Part shown: in pieces, positions 43,303 to 54,604 of the stretch
How the letters are laid out: the number at the start of each line of letters is the position of its first letter
How positions within the stretch are numbered: the stretch's first letter is position 1
Source of the DNA: Ruminococcus sp. AM36-2AA
GTDB lineage: Bacteria > Bacillota > Clostridia > Lachnospirales > Lachnospiraceae
Assembly (NCBI RefSeq): GCF_003461955.1
Contig: NZ_QTYB01000008.1
Span: 31,785 to 95,784 of the forward strand
DNA length: 64,000 nucleotides
Direction of reading: 5' to 3'
The notes under the pieces: model-generated
What the model saw: the letters and a program-made list of their open reading frames with translations, nothing else
Told to the model about the DNA's origin: nothing
Database searches by the model: none
Program-made: the position numbers and the translations under genes

Positions 43303-44151
43303 TCAGCCTGTATACATAACCCCGAAAAACTGCGGTGACCCTGCATAGCCCTGTGATTCCTTAAATGTTACGGCTTTGATCCAGCCTGTTTTGGAACCAT
43401 TTTTTACACGGATATACATCTTATTCCCAGCAGTCCAGAAATTCAGGATTTTCACGCCAGTATTCTTGCGGATCACAAATGCTTTACTTCCGGAAGTGGG
43501 AGTTGTGTACGCCTGTATGTTCTTTGCCGCTGAAAAAAGTCCTGTTCTCTTGTTAGCAGCATTAAGTTTTATATATTTTCCGTAATTGGATGTACGAAGT
43601 AATGTTCCTTTCTGATATTTGTACGTAAATTCTGTTGTACAATATCCAAGAGAATATGACATAGCCTCCGTTCTTACACGAACTGTATTACCACTCAGGT
43701 AAATTTTCGCTTCATTTACCGGTCGTCCATATGTTTCATTAATGAAATTTACAACCTGAACGATTTTTCCGTTACGGTACTGATAAAGTCCGTGGAATAC
43801 ACTGATATCATTATCCGTACCACCTCTCAGACACAGGAAAGGTTTTCCATTAGATAATGTAATAATACGAATGGACATACCCATAAAAGCTTTATTTATT
43901 GCACAGACTTTTGTATTATTTACATAAATATCTGCACCGTTCCAGCACCCATCATACTGACTTTTTTTCCGGACAACCTTAATCCTGTCTTTCTTTCCAT
44001 CGCCGGTAATATCATACCTTGTCCAGGTTTTTCCCGGCTGAATTGTATACATCCTGGGTGCTGCCGCCTGCACTGGCAGTACGGAAAAGATCATGAGACC
44101 CATAAGAAATATACAGATACCCAGTAATTTTTTTGCTCTTCCTTTCTTCAT
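43303..44151 (-). CDS. Secreted protein with calcium-type loop and SH3-like C-terminus
   Basis: 282 residues. Signal peptide LLGICIFLMGLMIFSVLPVQA, cleavage near QAAAP. The mature N-terminal part has YDITGDGKKDRIKVV, an EF-hand-like or VCBS/FG-GAP calcium loop, followed by beta strands. The C-terminal 80 residues (AYTTPTSGSKAFVIRKNTGVKI, MYIRVKNGSKTGWIKA in parts) look like a bacterial SH3 domain that would bind cell wall. GGAGGAG precedes the ATG. Probably a wall-associated protein; no catalytic motif is seen. Confidence 0.72.
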   Translation of the reverse strand: MKKGRAKKLLGICIFLMGLMIFSVLPVQAAAPRMYTIQPGKTWTRYDITGDGKKDRIKVVRKKSQYDGCWNGADIYVNNTKVCAINKAFMGMSIRIITLSNGKPFLCLRGGTDNDISVFHGLYQYRNGKIVQVVNFINETYGRPVNEAKIYLSGNTVRVRTEAMSYSLGYCTTEFTYKYQKGTLLRTSNYGKYIKLNAANKRTGLFSAAKNIQAYTTPTSGSKAFVIRKNTGVKILNFWTAGNKMYIRVKNGSKTGWIKAVTFKESQGYAGSPQFFGVMYTG

Positions 44152-44206
44152 TTTTTCTCCTCCTTTTTCTTTGCATACTCTGGCTTTTTTATATCAGTAT
44201 AATAAA

Positions 44207-44323
44207 AAAGCACCTTTTGAATATTCTCTGTACAAAGCGGCTGTTCTCATTCCGCTCTGTCACATGGTCATAAAAGTAACCAACTTATGATCTACGTTTA
44301 TTTTACTATTCAACAGGTGCTTT
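44207..44323. repeat. 117-bp segment with 17-bp imperfect terminal inverted repeats
   Basis: AAAGCACCTTTTGAATA (44207-44223) and TATTCAACAGGTGCTTT (44307-44323) are inverted at 16 of 17 positions. Between them is 83 bp with a GCGG/CCGC hairpin. On the minus strand it follows atpC by 15 bp and ends in TTTTTTATT, so it may be a long-range terminator of the atp operon. A miniature mobile element is an alternative. Confidence 0.55.
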
Positions 44324-44337
44324 CTGTAATATATTTT

Positions 44338-44745
44338 TTACTGCTTATGTGTTACTTTAAGACGTGTCATTGCTCTCGCAAGCGCCAGCTGATTTCTATG
44401 ATATTCCATAATGCTCTGCTTCTGACGAAGCTGCTCTTCTGCACGGTCTTTTGCTTCCTGTGCACGGCGGATATCAATCTCCTCCGGACTCTCTACGCTG
44501 AGGCAGAACAGCTTGGCACGGTTGTTGATCATCTCAACAAAACCGCTGCTCACCGCAAAAATATGCTCATTGCCCTCTGCATCCGCAAAACGCATCTCAC
44601 CAGGAATGATAGCTTCTACGACATTTGCATGATGAGCAAGAAATCCACGCTCACCATCCACTGCCGGAATAATGAGCTTCTGAGCACGTCCTGCATAAGC
44701 CAGTTTATTGCTGGCATAAATTTCCAGGCCAAATGTCTCACTCAT
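44338..44745 (-). CDS. atpC: F1 ATP synthase subunit epsilon
   Basis: 135 residues. The N-terminal beta-sandwich has IIPAVDGERGFLAHHANVV and EAIIPGEMRF; the C-terminal helical hairpin is AQEAKDRAEEQLRQKQS. It couples rotation to the catalytic head and can inhibit hydrolysis. It is last in the atp operon, 9 bp after atpD. Length is normal. Confidence 0.93.
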   Translation of the reverse strand: MSETFGLEIYASNKLAYAGRAQKLIIPAVDGERGFLAHHANVVEAIIPGEMRFADAEGNEHIFAVSSGFVEMINNRAKLFCLSVESPEEIDIRRAQEAKDRAEEQLRQKQSIMEYHRNQLALARAMTRLKVTHKQ

Positions 44746-44754
44746 AGCCGCTCC

Positions 44755-47048
<2,294 letters not shown>

Positions 47049-47056
47049 ATCAACAC

Positions 47057-48565
47057 CTACCTGCTCTTATCTCTGAATTCTTCTGCCGCCTTTATGATTT
47101 TCTCTACAAGCTCATCAGAGAGCTGTTTTGTAGTTTCGATCTCTTTGCCGATCTCTGGATATACATTATCAAAATACTCCAGAAGGTCTTTCTGATATTT
47201 CTTGATCTCTTTCTTTTCTACGTCGACCATCAGCTTGTGAGTTGCAACACAGAGAGTAATTACCTGCTGATGAAGACTTAACGGACTGCAAAGAGGCTGT
47301 TTCAGAAGTTCCATCAGACAGCTTCCGTATTTCAGCTGTGCAGTTGTAGCCTCATCCAGATCAGAACTGAACTGGGTAAATACTTCCATTTCTCTGTACT
47401 GTGCCAGATCGATACGTACGCTACCGGAAGCTTTCTTCATAGCCTTGGTCTGTGCCGCACCACCAACACGGGATACAGAAAGACCAACATTGACTGCCGG
47501 ACGCATACCTGAGAAGAACAGATCACTTTCCAGGAAAATCTGACCATCTGTGATGGAAATTACGTTTGTAGGAATATATGCAGATACATCACCGGCCTGA
47601 GTCTCAATGATCGGAAGTGCTGTGATGGATCCGCCACCTGCCTCTTCACTCAGACGGCTGGAACGCTCCAGAAGTCTGGAATGGAGGTAGAATACGTCAC
47701 CAGGATAAGCTTCACGTCCCGGAGAACGCTCAAGCAGAAGTGACAGCGCACGGTATGCCACTGCATGCTTGGAAAGATCATCATATACGATCAGTACATC
47801 TTTACCCTGATACATGAAATACTCTGCAAGAGCAGTACCAGCATAAGGAGCAATATACTGAAGCGGTGCACAGTCGCTGGCTGTTGCGGAGAATACGGTT
47901 GTATACTCCATTGCACCGTATTTTTCAAGATTGGAAACTACCTTTGCAACGGTAGAAGCTTTCTGTCCGATGGCAACATAGATACAGATCACATTCTTAC
48001 CTTTCTGGTTGATGATCGTATCGGTTGCGATGGATGTTTTACCTGTCTGTCTGTCGCCGATGATCAGCTCTCGCTGTCCACGGCCGATCGGGAACATGGA
48101 ATCAATAGAAAGGATTCCCGTTTCCAGAGGTACAGTTACAGACTTACGGTCGATGATTCCAGGAGCCGGGTTCTCGATCGGGCGGTATTCCTCTGCCTGG
48201 ATCTCTCCCTTTCCATCAATAGGCTCACCAAGTGCGTTCACGATTCTTCCGATAAATTTATCCCCTACCGGAATACCTGCCTGCTTGCCAGTTCTGGCAA
48301 CCTTGGTGCCTTCCTTGATTCCTGTATCCTTTCCGAAAAGAATACATCCCATGCTGTTGGCACGGACATCCTGTACCATACCTTTCAGACCATTCTCGAA
48401 GGTCACGACCTCACCGTACATGGCATGATCGATGCCATAAACAGTTGCGATACCATCTCCCACGGAGATGACAGTGCCTACTTCCTGGTCCTTGCTGATT
48501 TCGTCATAGTTCTTTATTTCTTCCTTGAGAATCGAAATGATTTCATCTGGATTTATTGCACCCAA
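47057..48565 (-). CDS. atpA: F1 ATP synthase subunit alpha
   Basis: 502 residues. P-loop [22 protein letters not shown]-like reads [11 protein letters not shown], and the alpha-specific [16 protein letters not shown] is present near residue 375. The start is TTG (48565), 8 nt after GGAGGTG; no ATG lies nearby. Standard order after atpH. Confidence 0.96.
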   Translation of the reverse strand: MGAINPDEIISILKEEIKNYDEISKDQEVGTVISVGDGIATVYGIDHAMYGEVVTFENGLKGMVQDVRANSMGCILFGKDTGIKEGTKVARTGKQAGIPVGDKFIGRIVNALGEPIDGKGEIQAEEYRPIENPAPGIIDRKSVTVPLETGILSIDSMFPIGRGQRELIIGDRQTGKTSIATDTIINQKGKNVICIYVAIGQKASTVAKVVSNLEKYGAMEYTTVFSATASDCAPLQYIAPYAGTALAEYFMYQGKDVLIVYDDLSKHAVAYRALSLLLERSPGREAYPGDVFYLHSRLLERSSRLSEEAGGGSITALPIIETQAGDVSAYIPTNVISITDGQIFLESDLFFSGMRPAVNVGLSVSRVGGAAQTKAMKKASGSVRIDLAQYREMEVFTQFSSDLDEATTAQLKYGSCLMELLKQPLCSPLSLHQQVITLCVATHKLMVDVEKKEIKKYQKDLLEYFDNVYPEIGKEIETTKQLSDELVEKIIKAAEEFRDKSR

Positions 48566-48572
48566 TTCAATT

Positions 48573-49076
48573 TCACCTCCGGGTTAATTTCTGTTTCAGT
48601 TTCTTATAACGTCCGATGAGGCTCCAGTCGTACTCACGATCTCCTGCCCTGAGAACAAATCCACCTACAAGGCTTTTATCCTCTGTAAGGGTAAGTTCCA
48701 CTTCTCTGGCAGAAAACTGGCTACGGAGAAACTCCTTCATCTTATTTTCCTGCTCTTCGGCAGGACGTGTTACATAAAGAAGCTCTGCCTTGAGAATTCC
48801 TTTCTGTTCCCGGCTGTAAGCATCATAAGCTTCAAGGATCTCTCCGATTCTGTCAATCTTCTGATACTTACACGTTACTTTAAGAAAACTCTTCATTTCC
48901 TGCGGAAAAACCCGCTCTATTACCTGTTCTTTTTCTTTGAGGGAAACAAGTGGATTTTCAAGCATCTTACCTATCTCAGGTGTATTCTTAAAAATCCTTC
49001 CTGTTTCGCAGATTGCCTCCCCCGGGACAGAAAGACCGTATAATGCTTTTGCATAATTAATGGACGTCTCTGTCAT
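48573..49076 (-). CDS. atpH: F1 ATP synthase subunit delta
   Basis: Stator subunit linking F1 and Fo, 167 residues from the ATG at 49076, 8 nt after GCAGG; an upstream in-frame start at 49085 is less likely. [14 protein letters not shown] is the N-terminal block and [17 protein letters not shown] the C-terminal signature region. It overlaps atpF by 20 bp. Confidence 0.92.
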   Translation of the reverse strand: MTETSINYAKALYGLSVPGEAICETGRIFKNTPEIGKMLENPLVSLKEKEQVIERVFPQEMKSFLKVTCKYQKIDRIGEILEAYDAYSREQKGILKAELLYVTRPAEEQENKMKEFLRSQFSAREVELTLTEDKSLVGGFVLRAGDREYDWSLIGRYKKLKQKLTRR

Positions 49077-49566
49077 GAGGATCACCTGCTCCTTCTAAAA
49101 ACTGGTCATATAGGGACATATCCTGTGCTTCGTCGTTCTTTTTTCCCATGATTCTGGATGCTGCATCCATTGCCAGCTCAGCCACTTTGCCTTCCATCGC
49201 TTTCATAGCAGCTTCCTGCTCAGTGCTGATATCTCTTCTTGCTTTCTCAAGAATCTGACCGGCCTGATCATTAGCTCTCTTCACGATGCTGTCTGCCTGT
49301 ACTTTTGCCTCGTCCTTAGCCTGCTCTACAATACTGAAGGATTCCTCCTTCGCAGATTTCAGTGCATCCTCATACTGTCCTTTCAGCTGGTTTGCTTCAG
49401 TGGTTGTCTTCTCTGCTGAAGCAAACTGCTCATCGATCATGGATTTTCTCTTCTCCATAACACCAATGATCGGGCCGAAAAGGAACTTCTTCATTAAAAG
49501 ATAAAGAACGATCAGGTTTATAATAGTAAAGACAAGGTTGATATCAATTTTAATCACCTGGTCCAC
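49057..49566 (-). CDS. atpF: Fo ATP synthase subunit b
   Basis: 169 residues. One N-terminal membrane helix (NLVFTIINLIVLYLLMKKFLF) and a long charged coiled coil. The start is GTG at 49566 or a second GTG at 49557; the latter sits better after AGGTGG. It forms the peripheral stalk with delta. There is only one b gene, as in most Firmicutes. Confidence 0.92.
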   Translation of the reverse strand: MDQVIKIDINLVFTIINLIVLYLLMKKFLFGPIIGVMEKRKSMIDEQFASAEKTTTEANQLKGQYEDALKSAKEESFSIVEQAKDEAKVQADSIVKRANDQAGQILEKARRDISTEQEAAMKAMEGKVAELAMDAASRIMGKKNDEAQDMSLYDQFLEGAGDPHDRDVH

Positions 49567-49607
49567 CTGCCTCTCTTAATCCTGAATTAGTATCTCGTCT
49601 TTACCTA

Positions 49608-49826
49608 TTAGCCAAGCATGATGATGATCAGAAGACCGATTACGAAACCGTAAATAGCTGTTGCCTCTGCAAGAGCACATCCAAGAAGAAGTGCTTTACT
49701 GATCTTGCTCTCTGCCTCCGGCTGTCTTGCGATAGCTTCTACTGCTTTGGATGTTGCAAGACCGATACCAATACCTGCTCCGATACCTGTAAGAACTGCG
49801 ATAGCTGCACCAATTGCGATTAACAT
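49608..49826 (-). CDS. atpE: Fo ATP synthase subunit c
   Basis: 72 residues, two membrane helices forming the rotor ring. The ion-binding carboxylate is E54 in ALAEATAIY. Aligned by eye to the Na-type ring of Ilyobacter, the Na ligands Gln32 and Ser66 correspond to I21 (GIGIG) and A55, so the set is not conserved and proton coupling is predicted. Thr56 and Tyr59 are kept. ACAGGAGG precedes the ATG. Many other Clostridia use Na; this reading needs a real alignment. Confidence 0.94.
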   Translation of the reverse strand: MLIAIGAAIAVLTGIGAGIGIGLATSKAVEAIARQPEAESKISKALLLGCALAEATAIYGFVIGLLIIIMLG

Positions 49827-49889
49827 AGTTTTTTCCTCCTGTAAAATACAATTTTTTTCATTTTTGAATCAAGCAGATACTCTGCTTCA

Positions 49890-50621
49890 TTACTCAATTG
49901 CTTCCTTGATAAACAAGGATGTTAAGAATACAAATACATATGCCTGTATGAATCCGTCGAAGAAATCAAAATACAGACTGAATGGTATGGGAAGAATGGC
50001 CGGACAAACAAACTCCAGCAGCTTCATGACTACGAAACTTCCCAGAACATTACCAAACAACCGCATGCAGAGAGATGTAGGTCTGATCGCGATTTCCAGA
50101 ATATTGATTGGAAGCATGATCGGAACCGGCTCCGCAAAGCTTTTCAGGAAACCTTTCAGTCCCTTCTTATGAAAGCCTGCATATTCGATCAGAATAATGC
50201 TCATCAATGCCAGCGCAATGGTTACGTTCATGTCCTTCGTTGGTGGTGTAAAACCAAACACGCCTGCGATGTTGGCTATTCCGATGTAAATTACGGTTGA
50301 CATCAAATAAGGCACATACTGTTTGCCTTCTTCTCCAAGGATACCCATGAAGAAATCCTGAAGAAAACTTACTCCGGATTCCAGAAGCAGCTGCTTCTTA
50401 CCCGGATTTTCCACACTGAGATTCCGAACCAGAATCAGTGACAGAACCACAAGAACCGCCATAATGACCCATGTGACTACCACACATTCCGCGATGGGTA
50501 TTCCACCAAATACCGGAATGGTAAAAGCCGTCTTACTGTTCAGTTCTTCTGCCAGTGTACTTGATAAATCTCCCGTTTTTCTCCCTCCTTTTCTCCTGGC
50601 TGTGATCACTGCATTTGCCAA
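49890..50621 (-). CDS. atpB: Fo ATP synthase subunit a
   Basis: 243 residues with about six membrane helices. The stator arginine lies in EIAIRPTSLCMRLFGN (IRPTSLCMRLFGN is the family block), and FFDGFIQAYVFVFLTSLFI closes the protein. It is the first gene after the operon promoter. The start is uncertain: TTG at 50621 has only a weak ribosome binding site, whereas a strong AAAGGAGG at 50584-50591 precedes an in-frame ACG (50576-50574) by 7 nt. Confidence 0.92.
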   Translation of the reverse strand: MANAVITARRKGGRKTGDLSSTLAEELNSKTAFTIPVFGGIPIAECVVVTWVIMAVLVVLSLILVRNLSVENPGKKQLLLESGVSFLQDFFMGILGEEGKQYVPYLMSTVIYIGIANIAGVFGFTPPTKDMNVTIALALMSIILIEYAGFHKKGLKGFLKSFAEPVPIMLPINILEIAIRPTSLCMRLFGNVLGSFVVMKLLEFVCPAILPIPFSLYFDFFDGFIQAYVFVFLTSLFIKEAIE

Positions 50622-50651
50622 TTGGTATGACCACGCCTTGTAGTTGACTTT

Positions 50652-50679
50652 ATTTTACTCCGCATTTCCAGAATGTCAA
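50652..50679 (-). promoter_or_regulatory. Promoter of the atp operon
   Basis: On the minus strand TTGACA (50674-50679), 16 bp, TAAAAT (50652-50657). The leader to the TTG is about 25 nt. No atpI gene precedes atpB. Confidence 0.75.
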
Positions 50680-50737
50680 TATTATTTTTGCCCGTTTTGC
50701 ACAAAAAAGAATCTTTTTTTTATACAAAATAAACAAT

Positions 50738-51727
50738 TTATTTTGACTGATCCTTATCCGGCTTCCTGCGTACGGAAACTTCCCCATAGGAAAGCAAGGT
50801 CTCTGAACCATCCTGTTCTCTTACAAGAAGCCTTCCATCCGATGCTATCGCCTCGGCATATGCTTCCCTTGTACGCGCTCCGTCTGCGATCACGATCATA
50901 TTTCCAGGAATGATATTATTTTCTGTATATTCTCTGGAAAGTCCCGGAGTTTCCACTTCCATAAGAAGCTGATTGGCAATCTCCGCCACAAGAATACTGC
51001 AGTTTACATGTTCTGCATCCTTCCTGCTTCCAAACAATGCACCCGCCGTTTCCTGTATGTCTTCTGGAAATCCCTCTTCCGGTACATACAGATTCAATCC
51101 GATTCCAACAACCGCAAACTCAATGTTTCCACTTTCAAAGTCTGTAACAGCCTCAGTCAGTATTCCACACACTTTCCTGTCGTGAAGATACAGGTCATTG
51201 ACCCACTTAATCCCCAGATCAATCCCGCAGATTTTCTTCACTGCACGGTACACTGCAGTTGCCGCCGCCGTAGTGATCAGGAGTCCTTCCTTCAGAGTCC
51301 GGTCCGGTCTTAGAACGATACTCATATAAAGTCCTGCATTTTCAGGGGAATAAAAACTTCTGCCTCTGCGGCCCCTTCCGCTTTTCTGTCTGCGCGCCAG
51401 TATCAGTGCGCCATGACCTGCTTCTCCTGAAAATGCAGCCTCCTTGGCTGCACGGTTTGTGGAATCCAGTTCCCTGTATATTTTTACAGGTACATCCGGA
51501 TGATCGAGGTAAAGCCGTATTCCTTCTTCCGATAAACGGCTGCCACCCCGGAGCACATAGCCTTTGTTTGGTCCCGCTTCTATGGTATATCCCTCTTCCC
51601 GAAGGGATTTCACAGCTTTCCAGATGGCTGCTCTTGTGCAGTTCAGTTCTGCTGCCGCCGCTTCTCCGGATATCAGCTCATTCTCGTGCTGCTCCAGAAG
51701 CTTCAGCATTCTTGCTTTTACAGTCAT
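50738..51727 (-). CDS. birA: Biotin--[acetyl-CoA-carboxylase] ligase / biotin operon repressor
   Basis: 329 residues. An N-terminal winged helix (AAAELNCTRAAIWKAVKSLREEGY) binds DNA, so this is the bifunctional form that can repress biotin genes. The ligase domain has the biotinyl-AMP loop GRGRRGRSFYSPENAG, and KWVNDLYLHDRKVCGIL. The C-terminal domain is an SH3-like cap. The start may be ATG 51727 (GGTG upstream) or 51742. No biotin genes are adjacent. Confidence 0.94.
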   Translation of the reverse strand: MTVKARMLKLLEQHENELISGEAAAAELNCTRAAIWKAVKSLREEGYTIEAGPNKGYVLRGGSRLSEEGIRLYLDHPDVPVKIYRELDSTNRAAKEAAFSGEAGHGALILARRQKSGRGRRGRSFYSPENAGLYMSIVLRPDRTLKEGLLITTAAATAVYRAVKKICGIDLGIKWVNDLYLHDRKVCGILTEAVTDFESGNIEFAVVGIGLNLYVPEEGFPEDIQETAGALFGSRKDAEHVNCSILVAEIANQLLMEVETPGLSREYTENNIIPGNMIVIADGARTREAYAEAIASDGRLLVREQDGSETLLSYGEVSVRRKPDKDQSK

Positions 51728-51939
51728 ATCTTCACCGTCCATAATCTGCCTGAAATGGCAAAATTTGTTCCCTTCCAAGAGACGAAAGCATTATAGCACT
51801 TAAACATCGCGATGTCTATTATCTTTTTTACATATGCTGTCTATATTATTTTTATATTTCAGATATGTTTATTATATAATTTTTCCCATTTTTATCTGTT
51901 CTCATTAACTTTTTTGGGAATTATTTCTGTAGAAAACCT

Positions 51940-51969
51940 GTAGATTCAGGAGCAAATTTTCCTGAATCT
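51940..51969 (-). terminator. Putative terminator after the WYL gene
   Basis: AGATTCAGGA and TCCTGAATCT are perfect 10-bp arms around 8 nt. On the minus strand ACAGG precedes a short TTTT. It lies 35 bp after the stop. Confidence 0.65.
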
Positions 51970-52003
51970 CTGTTATATGCAGATTTTCTTTATCATATAT
52001 TTA

Positions 52004-52990
52004 TCATTTGTAATTAGAAAGACTCTTCTCAAGAAATTCCCGGTACCTGTCGCGTACATCATCGGGTGATGCAATTACCGCATCCGGGCCAAGACTGGCT
52101 ATCCAGCCAAAAAACTGATCGCTGACGTTGACACGAACCAGCGTTTTGAAATGTTCATGATCCTTCCTCTGAATCATAATGTCCCTGCCAAACCGGTCCA
52201 GTACAACTCCGACCAGACGGTTATGCGCTTCCAGACATATGGTTTCCTCTTTTCCGCCAAACATCCCGAAGGTTCTGGATGTCAGCTCTCCCGCATCATA
52301 ATTCTCAAAAAGTTCCCTGCCGCTGCGGGCCGCCTCTTCAAGCCGGATCTGCATAATCTTGTCCACCCGGTAGTGCTTCACTCTGCCACACTTCTCATCA
52401 CAGGCGACCAGATAATAATTCTCATTCTGCCACACAAGTCCCCAGGGACTGACACGATACCGTTCTCCGTTCTTCTTCAGCCGCAGCTCCTTCTCCACTG
52501 TCCATTCACAATACTGAAATGAGATTTGCCTGTCCTCGGTAAGCGCTCTCTGAATCTCATCAATACTGTAATACACACTCTCATTCATGGTTCGCACCCG
52601 ATTCTGTACAAAAACCTGGCGCCGCAGCTGTCTGGCCTCATGGACACTTGCAAGACTCTCCAGCTTCCCGATCAGCTGACGGGATTTCCCACTGGTAATA
52701 AATCTGGACGACTGTACTGCATCAACCAGAAGTTTCAGTTCAGGAAGTTCAAATTTCCGGCTGGCCACATAAAAGCCTGCCGGCTGCTCTCTGCGATTCA
52801 GAATGTCCATTCCAAAATTCCGTAATGTTTCGATATCATCGTATACAGTTTTGCGCTCTGCGCTGATTCCCAGACTGTTCAGATAGATGATCAGTTCCTT
52901 CACAGACATGGGATGTTCTTCATCTGTCCGTTCCAGAAAAACGCGCATCAGATATAAAATTTTTATTTTCTGGTTAAAAACCCTGGGCAT
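52004..52990 (-). CDS. WYL-domain transcriptional regulator
   Basis: 328 residues. An N-terminal helix-turn-helix (SVKELIIYLNSLGISAERKTVYDDIETLRNFG, in part ISAERKTVYDDIE) is followed by a WYL domain (about 145-230) with YYLVACDEKCGRVKHYRVDKI, and a C-terminal extension (RFGRDIMIQRKDHEHF). WYL regulators bind ligand or nucleic acid; some, such as PafBC and DriD, answer DNA damage. It is transcribed after a small membrane protein gene, and LexA-like boxes lie upstream of both. Confidence 0.88.
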   Translation of the reverse strand: MPRVFNQKIKILYLMRVFLERTDEEHPMSVKELIIYLNSLGISAERKTVYDDIETLRNFGMDILNRREQPAGFYVASRKFELPELKLLVDAVQSSRFITSGKSRQLIGKLESLASVHEARQLRRQVFVQNRVRTMNESVYYSIDEIQRALTEDRQISFQYCEWTVEKELRLKKNGERYRVSPWGLVWQNENYYLVACDEKCGRVKHYRVDKIMQIRLEEAARSGRELFENYDAGELTSRTFGMFGGKEETICLEAHNRLVGVVLDRFGRDIMIQRKDHEHFKTLVRVNVSDQFFGWIASLGPDAVIASPDDVRDRYREFLEKSLSNYK

Positions 52991-53005
52991 TCCGACTCCT
53001 CCGTT

Positions 53006-53260
53006 CTATTTATCTGTCAGTGAGGCAACCACTGCAAAGTATAATACCATGAATGCAAGTACAACAGCAATGATATCCGCTCCCTTAAAATCAAAATTAA
53101 GGATCATCGCTCCACCGATCATGATCTCTATTGTCAGAAGCGCTCCCAGGATCATAGCCATTCCAGAAGAAAGCTTCTGCTTCCCGGTGTGTCTGTGCTC
53201 TGTCTCCATGTATCTTCCTTCTGCCAGTGCAACCTTCCTGCTGTTCTCTGTATTCCACAT
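53006..53260 (-). CDS. Small membrane protein upstream of the WYL regulator
   Basis: 84 residues from the ATG at 53260, 9 nt after GGAGG (a second in-frame ATG lies at 53269). Two hydrophobic helices (SGMAMILGALLTIEIMIGGAM and IIAVVLAFMVLYFAVVASL, in part). A basic N-terminus. I do not recognise the family. It ends 15 bp before the regulator gene, so the two form an operon. Confidence 0.62.
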   Translation of the reverse strand: MWNTENSRKVALAEGRYMETEHRHTGKQKLSSGMAMILGALLTIEIMIGGAMILNFDFKGADIIAVVLAFMVLYFAVVASLTDK

Positions 53261-53300
53261 AAGATCCATCCTCCCTGTTATATGCCCATTTACAATCTAC

Positions 53301-53420
53301 CGAACATATTTTCCAAACATATTTTCTATATGTTGGTATTATAGCGCATTATAAGTCCGATAAAACGGTATGAATGTGTCTTTTTCGAACATTTGTTTAT
53401 TTTGTACAAAAATATGTTCG
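53301..53420. promoter_or_regulatory. Cluster of LexA-like half and full boxes
   Basis: CGAACATTTGTTTA (53386-53399) fits the Clostridial LexA pattern GAAC-N4-GTTT. Related CGAACATATTTTCC (53301-53314) and, on the minus strand, CGAACATATTTTTG (53407-53420) share the left half-site. They lie between lrgB and the small membrane protein/WYL operon. LexA binding is inferred from the motif only. Confidence 0.5.
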
Positions 53421-53433
53421 ATTTCGTGGTAAG

Positions 53434-53460
53434 AAAAAAAGTCTGCCGATAACAGCAGAC
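53434..53460 (-). terminator. Terminator of lrgAB
   Basis: On the minus strand GTCTGC pairs with GCAGAC around 8 nt, followed by seven Ts, 33 bp after lrgB. Confidence 0.85.
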
Positions 53461-53492
53461 CTTTCATACACTTTTTTTCTATGGAAGCAGGA

Positions 53493-54185
53493 TTACATCA
53501 TTCCGGCAAATACCGATGCACCTACAACCGTAAGCAGACCGGCTACTGCAATGGCAAGACTGCTCATGGCACCTTCTACAGGACCAAGCTCCATAGCTTT
53601 GGCCGTTCCGATGGCATGGGCTGAAGTTCCAAGGCCAAGGCCTCTTGCGATCGGCTCTTCTATCTTTGCGATCTTGTAGACAACTTCAGCGATCATATTT
53701 CCAAGAACTCCTGTGATAATGATCACAGCAACTGTAATCGTCACAATACCGCCAAGTTCTTCGGAAACGCCCATTCCGATAGCTGTTGTGATGGACTTCG
53801 GAAGCATGGTGACATATTCCTGATGGTTAAAACCAAACAGTTTGGACATAAGCAGAATACTGCAAAGGCCTGCCAGTGTTCCGGAAATAATCCCGGCTGC
53901 CACTGCCTTGAGATTTTTTTTCAGCAGATGGATCTGTTCATAAAGAGGTACTGCCAGGCACACGGTTGCCGGTGTCAGAAGATAGCTGATATATTTGCCA
54001 CCTTCGTTATAATCATTGTAATCAATATGGAATATCAGAAGAACACCGATAACACAGATGATCGAAATCAAAAGAGGATTAAAAATCGCCATTTTGAATT
54101 TCTTTTTCAGGATAAGTCCGATCTCGTAGGCGATCAGACTTATCATCGCTCCAAAAAATGCGGAGTTTTTTATGAATTCCATCAT
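53493..54185 (-). CDS. lrgB: LrgB/CidB-like membrane protein
   Basis: 230 residues, about seven membrane helices. The block YLLTPATVCLAVPLYEQ and LLMSKLFGFNHQEYVTMLPKSITTAIGM (in part LPKSITTAIGM) is typical of the LrgB family, and GTSAHAIGTAKAMELGPVEG closes it. The pair is holin/antiholin-like and has been linked to murein hydrolase control and pyruvate transport in other bacteria. It overlaps lrgA by 4 bp. Confidence 0.94.
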   Translation of the reverse strand: MMEFIKNSAFFGAMISLIAYEIGLILKKKFKMAIFNPLLISIICVIGVLLIFHIDYNDYNEGGKYISYLLTPATVCLAVPLYEQIHLLKKNLKAVAAGIISGTLAGLCSILLMSKLFGFNHQEYVTMLPKSITTAIGMGVSEELGGIVTITVAVIIITGVLGNMIAEVVYKIAKIEEPIARGLGLGTSAHAIGTAKAMELGPVEGAMSSLAIAVAGLLTVVGASVFAGMM

Positions 54186-54544
54186 TTTTCAGTTCCTCTC
54201 TTTCCCATTCGGATCACTCCCTGTGTCACTTTTCCTGTTACGACCATTACAATTACCGTGCTGATAAACGTCATAATAAGAACCGGTACACAGATCGGTT
54301 TCAGAGAACTCCATGCTGTGATCAGTCCTGCACCTGCCGGCACAAACATCACCGGCATGATCTCAACCAGAAAATCTGCCGCACCTTTTACCTGATCCAA
54401 CTTCAGGATGCCTGTGAGCAGTGCCACCAGCATGATCACCAGTCCATAAACACTGGCCGGTACCGGAAGTGGAAGAAAGGTTTTTAAGATTTCTCCAATG
54501 ACGGAAATCAGCAGGATGATGCTGAACTGCTGCACGTACTTCAT
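54182..54544 (-). CDS. lrgA: LrgA/CidA-like membrane protein
   Basis: 120 residues, four membrane helices. FLPLPVPASVYGLVIM and KGAADFLVEIMPVMFVPAGAG are the LrgA/CidA signature regions. The ATG at 54544 follows AGGAGG at 8 nt; the frame is open to 54565. Coupled to lrgB by a 4-bp overlap. A large palindrome lies in the upstream region. Confidence 0.94.
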   Translation of the reverse strand: MKYVQQFSIILLISVIGEILKTFLPLPVPASVYGLVIMLVALLTGILKLDQVKGAADFLVEIMPVMFVPAGAGLITAWSSLKPICVPVLIMTFISTVIVMVVTGKVTQGVIRMGKRGTEK

Positions 54545-54604
54545 ACTGCATCCCTCCTGATTCATTCATGTAAAGCGAACATTCATATTCCGCTTTTTGA
54601 CATA

